Shown here: in pieces, positions 4,394 to 6,525 of the stretch
How the letters are laid out: the number at the start of each line of letters is the position of its first letter
How positions within the stretch are numbered: position 1 is the first letter of the stretch
Assembly: GCA_002391565.1 (NCBI GenBank)
Contig: DGFH01000029.1
Location: forward strand, 14,037 to 20,561
Source: Anaerolineales bacterium UBA3905
GTDB taxonomy: Bacteria > Chloroflexota > Anaerolineae > Caldilineales > Caldilineaceae
Direction of reading: 5' to 3'
Length of the DNA: 6,525 nt
Notes under the pieces: generated by a model
What the model saw: the letters and a program-made list of their open reading frames with translations, nothing else
Database searches by the model: none
What the model was told of the DNA's origin: nothing
Translations under genes and position numbers: made by a program

Positions 4394-6097
4394 TTGAATG
4401 CAGCAGCAAGTCGCATGTTTGGCAAACATCCACTAGACGGTTTGCAGCAGACCAGGCGGCGAGCGCAAGAAGCGCCGCCGCGCCACTCGTATCAGGTATC
4501 ATTTATGGAAACTTATGAAGCTGATTCACGCCGTATCCAGGCGCCATGCCCAGAGGAGAGACCAGAGCGCACATTGTTCGACGCCCTGAATTTTGATGCA
4601 CCAATATCCACAACGCCTGCTGAAAGTGAGGTTGGCGCTGCCCTGTTGGCCGATGCATTGGCGCCAACGCCAGACGCAATGCGCTCTCCCCAGCCATCGG
4701 TCGACCCGCACGCCGTCTGGCAACAGTTGTTGAGCGAGTTTGCGTTGGAGATGCCCTCCAACCAGCTCGACGCCTGGATTCAGGCCAGCCAGGTGCTACA
4801 TTATGAAGATGGGCACTTCATTGTGGGGTTGCCCAATGCCTATTACCTGGATTGGGCGCAGGATCGCTTGCGCCCGCACATCAAGCGCAAGCTGGCAAGC
4901 ATCATGCGGCGCAACTCGATTGATATTACGTTCCGTGTGGCGCCGACGCCTGCGCCTGTGCGCAAGGAGTCGCCTGCTAAAGCGGCGCCGCTGTATGAGG
5001 CGCCAGCATCGAAAGCGGTTGCGCCCCGACGCACAACGCCAGGGGTGACGCCAGTCGCAGCGCCGACCACTGTAGGGCGAAGCGTCGGGACGCTGAATAG
5101 CAAATACACATTCGAATCATTTGTTGTTGGGAAACATAATCGCATCGCCTTTGCGGCGGCGGAAGATATTGCCCGGGCGCCGGGGCAGCGCTTCAACCCG
5201 CTCTACATTTACGGTGGAGTTGGGTTGGGCAAGACGCACTTGCTCAACGCCATTGCCAACCGCCTGGTCGAACGGGGCTACAGCGTGCTGTACTGCTCTA
5301 CAGAACAGTTCACCAATGACCTGGTGAGCGCCATCCGCGACCGCGCCACGGACGCCTTCCGCAGCAAGTATCGGGAGATCGACGTACTGCTGCTGGATGA
5401 CATCCAGTTCATCGTGGGCAAAGAGAGCACGCAGGAGGAACTCTTTCACACCTTCAACGATCTGCATGCGGCAGGCAAACAGGTCATCTTTACCAGCGAC
5501 TGCCCGCCGCGCGACCTGCCTGGTCTGGAGGAACGCCTGCGCAGCCGCTTCGAGGGCGGCCTGACCACCGACATCGTGGCGCCCGACTTCGAGACACGCG
5601 TCGCTATCTTGCAGACCAAGGTGGAACGGCAGGGATTGCAGGCGCCCTATGATGTGCTGATGTTGATCGCCGACCGGGTCAAGAGCAACGTACGCGAGCT
5701 GGAGGGCGCCCTCAACAAAGTCTGGCTCTACGCCCAAAGTCACGGCCAGGCCATCGATCTTAGCCTGGCTGAGCTGGTGATGGGGTCGATGGCGCCGCGC
5801 CGCACAGTGTGTACGCCCGGTCGCACCGTCGAACGCGTCGCCGCCTATCACGGCATGACGGTCGCCGACCTGACAGGACGCCGGCGCACGGCCGATGTTG
5901 CCCGCGCGCGCCAGATCGCCATGTATTTGCTGCGCACGGAAAACGGGCTGTCGCTGCCTGCCATTGGCGAACACCTGGGCGGACGCGACCACAGCACTGT
6001 GAGTCATGGCGTTGAGAAGATCGACGCCGATATGCAAAATGACGAAACGCTACGTCAGATTGTCACCAGGCTGCGCGAAACATTGTATCTGCCGTGA
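4394..6097 (+). CDS. dnaA: chromosomal replication initiator protein DnaA
   Basis: DnaA binds DnaA boxes at oriC as an ATP-driven assembly, opens the duplex and loads the helicase. All four domains are visible in the 567 residues: domain I about 104-184 (VWQQLLSEF, LDWAQDRLRPHI), a Pro/Ala-rich linker about 185-233, the AAA+ domain III about 234-470 and the DNA-binding domain IV about 472-567. Key motifs are Walker A GGVGLGKT (274-281), Walker B LLLDDIQF (332-339), the arginine-finger region RLRSRF (381-386), sensor 2 VRELEGAL (433-440) and the signature GRDHSTVSHGVEKI (530-543). In the signature, Ser537 replaces the usual hydrophobic residue. The protein is about 100 residues longer than typical (440-470), because about 103 residues of unrecognised sequence precede domain I. 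The TTG start is chosen for its upstream AAGGAGG. In-frame ATGs at 4415 and 4505 are alternatives, and 4505 would still leave 66 extra residues. A terminator follows. Confidence 0.97.
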   Translation: MNAAASRMFGKHPLDGLQQTRRRAQEAPPRHSYQVSFMETYEADSRRIQAPCPEERPERTLFDALNFDAPISTTPAESEVGAALLADALAPTPDAMRSPQPSVDPHAVWQQLLSEFALEMPSNQLDAWIQASQVLHYEDGHFIVGLPNAYYLDWAQDRLRPHIKRKLASIMRRNSIDITFRVAPTPAPVRKESPAKAAPLYEAPASKAVAPRRTTPGVTPVAAPTTVGRSVGTLNSKYTFESFVVGKHNRIAFAAAEDIARAPGQRFNPLYIYGGVGLGKTHLLNAIANRLVERGYSVLYCSTEQFTNDLVSAIRDRATDAFRSKYREIDVLLLDDIQFIVGKESTQEELFHTFNDLHAAGKQVIFTSDCPPRDLPGLEERLRSRFEGGLTTDIVAPDFETRVAILQTKVERQGLQAPYDVLMLIADRVKSNVRELEGALNKVWLYAQSHGQAIDLSLAELVMGSMAPRRTVCTPGRTVERVAAYHGMTVADLTGRRRTADVARARQIAMYLLRTENGLSLPAIGEHLGGRDHSTVSHGVEKIDADMQNDETLRQIVTRLRETLYLP

Positions 6098-6106
6098 TCC
6101 GTCCCG

Positions 6107-6132
6107 GTCATTACGTCACCGTCATTACGTCA
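6107..6132. repeat. 12-bp direct repeat after dnaA
   Basis: GTCATTACGTCA occurs at 6107-6118 and again at 6121-6132, separated by CC (period 14). It runs into a 7-bp tandem GTCAGGC (6129-6142) that forms the left side of the terminator stem. This looks like local slippage duplication; the inner TTACGTCA could alternatively be a protein site. Confidence 0.7.
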
Positions 6133-6133
6133 G

Positions 6134-6173
6134 GCGTCAGGCGCAAATGTGACGCCTGACGCTTTACCTTTTT
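6134..6173 (+). terminator. rho-independent-type terminator of dnaA
   Basis: GCGTCAGGCG (6134-6143) pairs perfectly with CGCCTGACGC (6153-6162) across a 9-nt loop, followed by TTTACCTTTTT (6163-6173). It begins 36 nt after the dnaA stop. The T-tract is interrupted by ACC but otherwise typical. It separates dnaA from recA transcription. Confidence 0.82.
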
Positions 6174-6205
6174 CCCATCACGCATTGCGCACGATGTTTG
6201 CGTGT

Positions 6206-6233
6206 TTGCCAGCGTTTCGGTAAACTATATGTT
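6206..6233 (+). promoter_or_regulatory. candidate recA promoter
   Basis: TTGCCA (6206-6211; 5 of 6 to TTGACA), a 16-bp spacer and TATGTT (6228-6233; 4 of 6 to TATAAT) predict a start near 6240 and a leader of about 92 nt. The placement right after the dnaA terminator supports independent transcription of recA. Confidence 0.5.
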
Positions 6234-6245
6234 AACGCTATAACA
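6230..6245. promoter_or_regulatory. palindrome TGTTA-N6-TAACA over the recA promoter, possible LexA-type operator
   Basis: TGTTA (6230-6234) and TAACA (6241-6245) form a perfect 16-bp inverted repeat that overlaps the -10 box and the predicted start point. recA is a classic SOS gene, and LexA operators are palindromes of about this size placed here, but this sequence is neither the E. coli (CTGT-N8-ACAG) nor the Bacillus (GAAC-N4-GTTC) type. A wider 7-bp inverted repeat, CGTTTCG (6213-6219) and CGAAACG (6250-6256), encloses it. Confidence 0.4.
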
Positions 6246-6331
6246 ACAGCGAAACGTGTGATTTTCTTCGTTTTCTCGGCGCACCACTCGATGCGATAGG
6301 CGCCGCGCAAGCGTCGTCACTGGAGTCAAAC

Positions 6332-6525
6332 ATGGGCACAGATGGTCGCCAAAAAGCCCTCGAGACGACCCTGGCTGGTCTGAACAAACGGTATGGAGAT
6401 GGCATTGTCATGCGGCTGGGTGATGCAACCCGGCTGCAAGTCGAAGCAATTCCCACCGGAAGCCTGAGCCTGGATATTGCGCTGGGCGTCGGTGGCTTGC
6501 CACGCGGGCGCATCATCGAAATCTA
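6332..6525 (+). CDS. recA: RecA recombinase, N-terminal part (cut by window end)
   Basis: The first 64 codons of RecA are present; the gene runs off the right edge. RecA forms the ATP-dependent filament on single-stranded DNA that drives homologous recombination and triggers SOS induction. Seen: the N-terminal helix region with KALETTLAGLNKRYGDGIVMRLGD (residues 8-31) and the family-typical block AIPTGSLSLDIALGVGGLPR (39-58) followed by GRIIEI, which leads into the Walker A loop just beyond the window. The ATG at 6332 is supported by GGAG (6322-6325), 6 nt upstream, and the N-terminal length is normal. It is separated from dnaA by a terminator and has its own promoter candidate with an overlapping palindrome, consistent with damage-inducible expression. 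Confidence 0.96.
   Translation, partial: MGTDGRQKALETTLAGLNKRYGDGIVMRLGDATRLQVEAIPTGSLSLDIALGVGGLPRGRIIEI

Noticed and set aside
5117..6037. 306-codon open frame on the minus strand opposite dnaA
   Set aside because: It lies wholly antisense to the conserved AAA+ and DNA-binding domains of DnaA, and its translation resembles no family. It is a by-product of high GC and low stop density.
1..6525. Mobile element, CRISPR array or defence/biosynthetic system
   Set aside because: No transposase, integrase, regularly spaced repeats or defence-type proteins are seen. All genes are core or ordinary enzymes with similar composition.

Overview
The window looks like a chromosomal replication-origin neighbourhood of a GC-rich bacterium. 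The protein sequences suggest a member of the Chloroflexota, but that is an impression from sequence style and not a database result. The landmarks are a complete dnaA (4394-6097, +) and the first 64 codons of recA (6332 to the window end, +). A non-coding gap of about 700 bp (3688-4393) lies upstream of dnaA and carries a tight cluster of DnaA-box-like sites. All genes left of the gap are on the minus strand and all genes right of it on the plus strand, so transcription runs away from the gap in both directions, as is common at an oriC.

Left of the gap, reading leftward: a two-part GNAT-type acetyltransferase (2521-3687) and a small DUF971 protein with two CPCxxC clusters (2151-2513) are 7 bp apart and probably form one transcription unit. 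After a 135-bp gap comes a second pair. It consists of a membrane-embedded M50/site-2-type zinc metalloprotease with two C-terminal CBS domains (828-2015) and an alpha/beta hydrolase (50-835), whose start codon overlaps the protease stop region by 8 bp.

The gap holds three DnaA-box-like 9-mers within 32 bp, an adjacent A/T-rich patch, several perfect inverted repeats, a candidate leftward promoter and a candidate rightward dnaA promoter. The latter would give dnaA a leader of about 300 nt containing three consecutive hairpins. Right of dnaA there is a rho-independent-type terminator, then a promoter with an overlapping palindrome in front of recA. recA is therefore probably transcribed separately from dnaA.

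I see no mobile element, CRISPR array, phage gene or defence system. The window is mostly core housekeeping. The less ordinary points are recA in the slot dnaN usually occupies, a DnaA with an extension of about 100 residues before domain I, a TGTTAAC motif found only in the non-coding regions, and a strong excess of the palindrome GGCGCC that is absent from the origin region.
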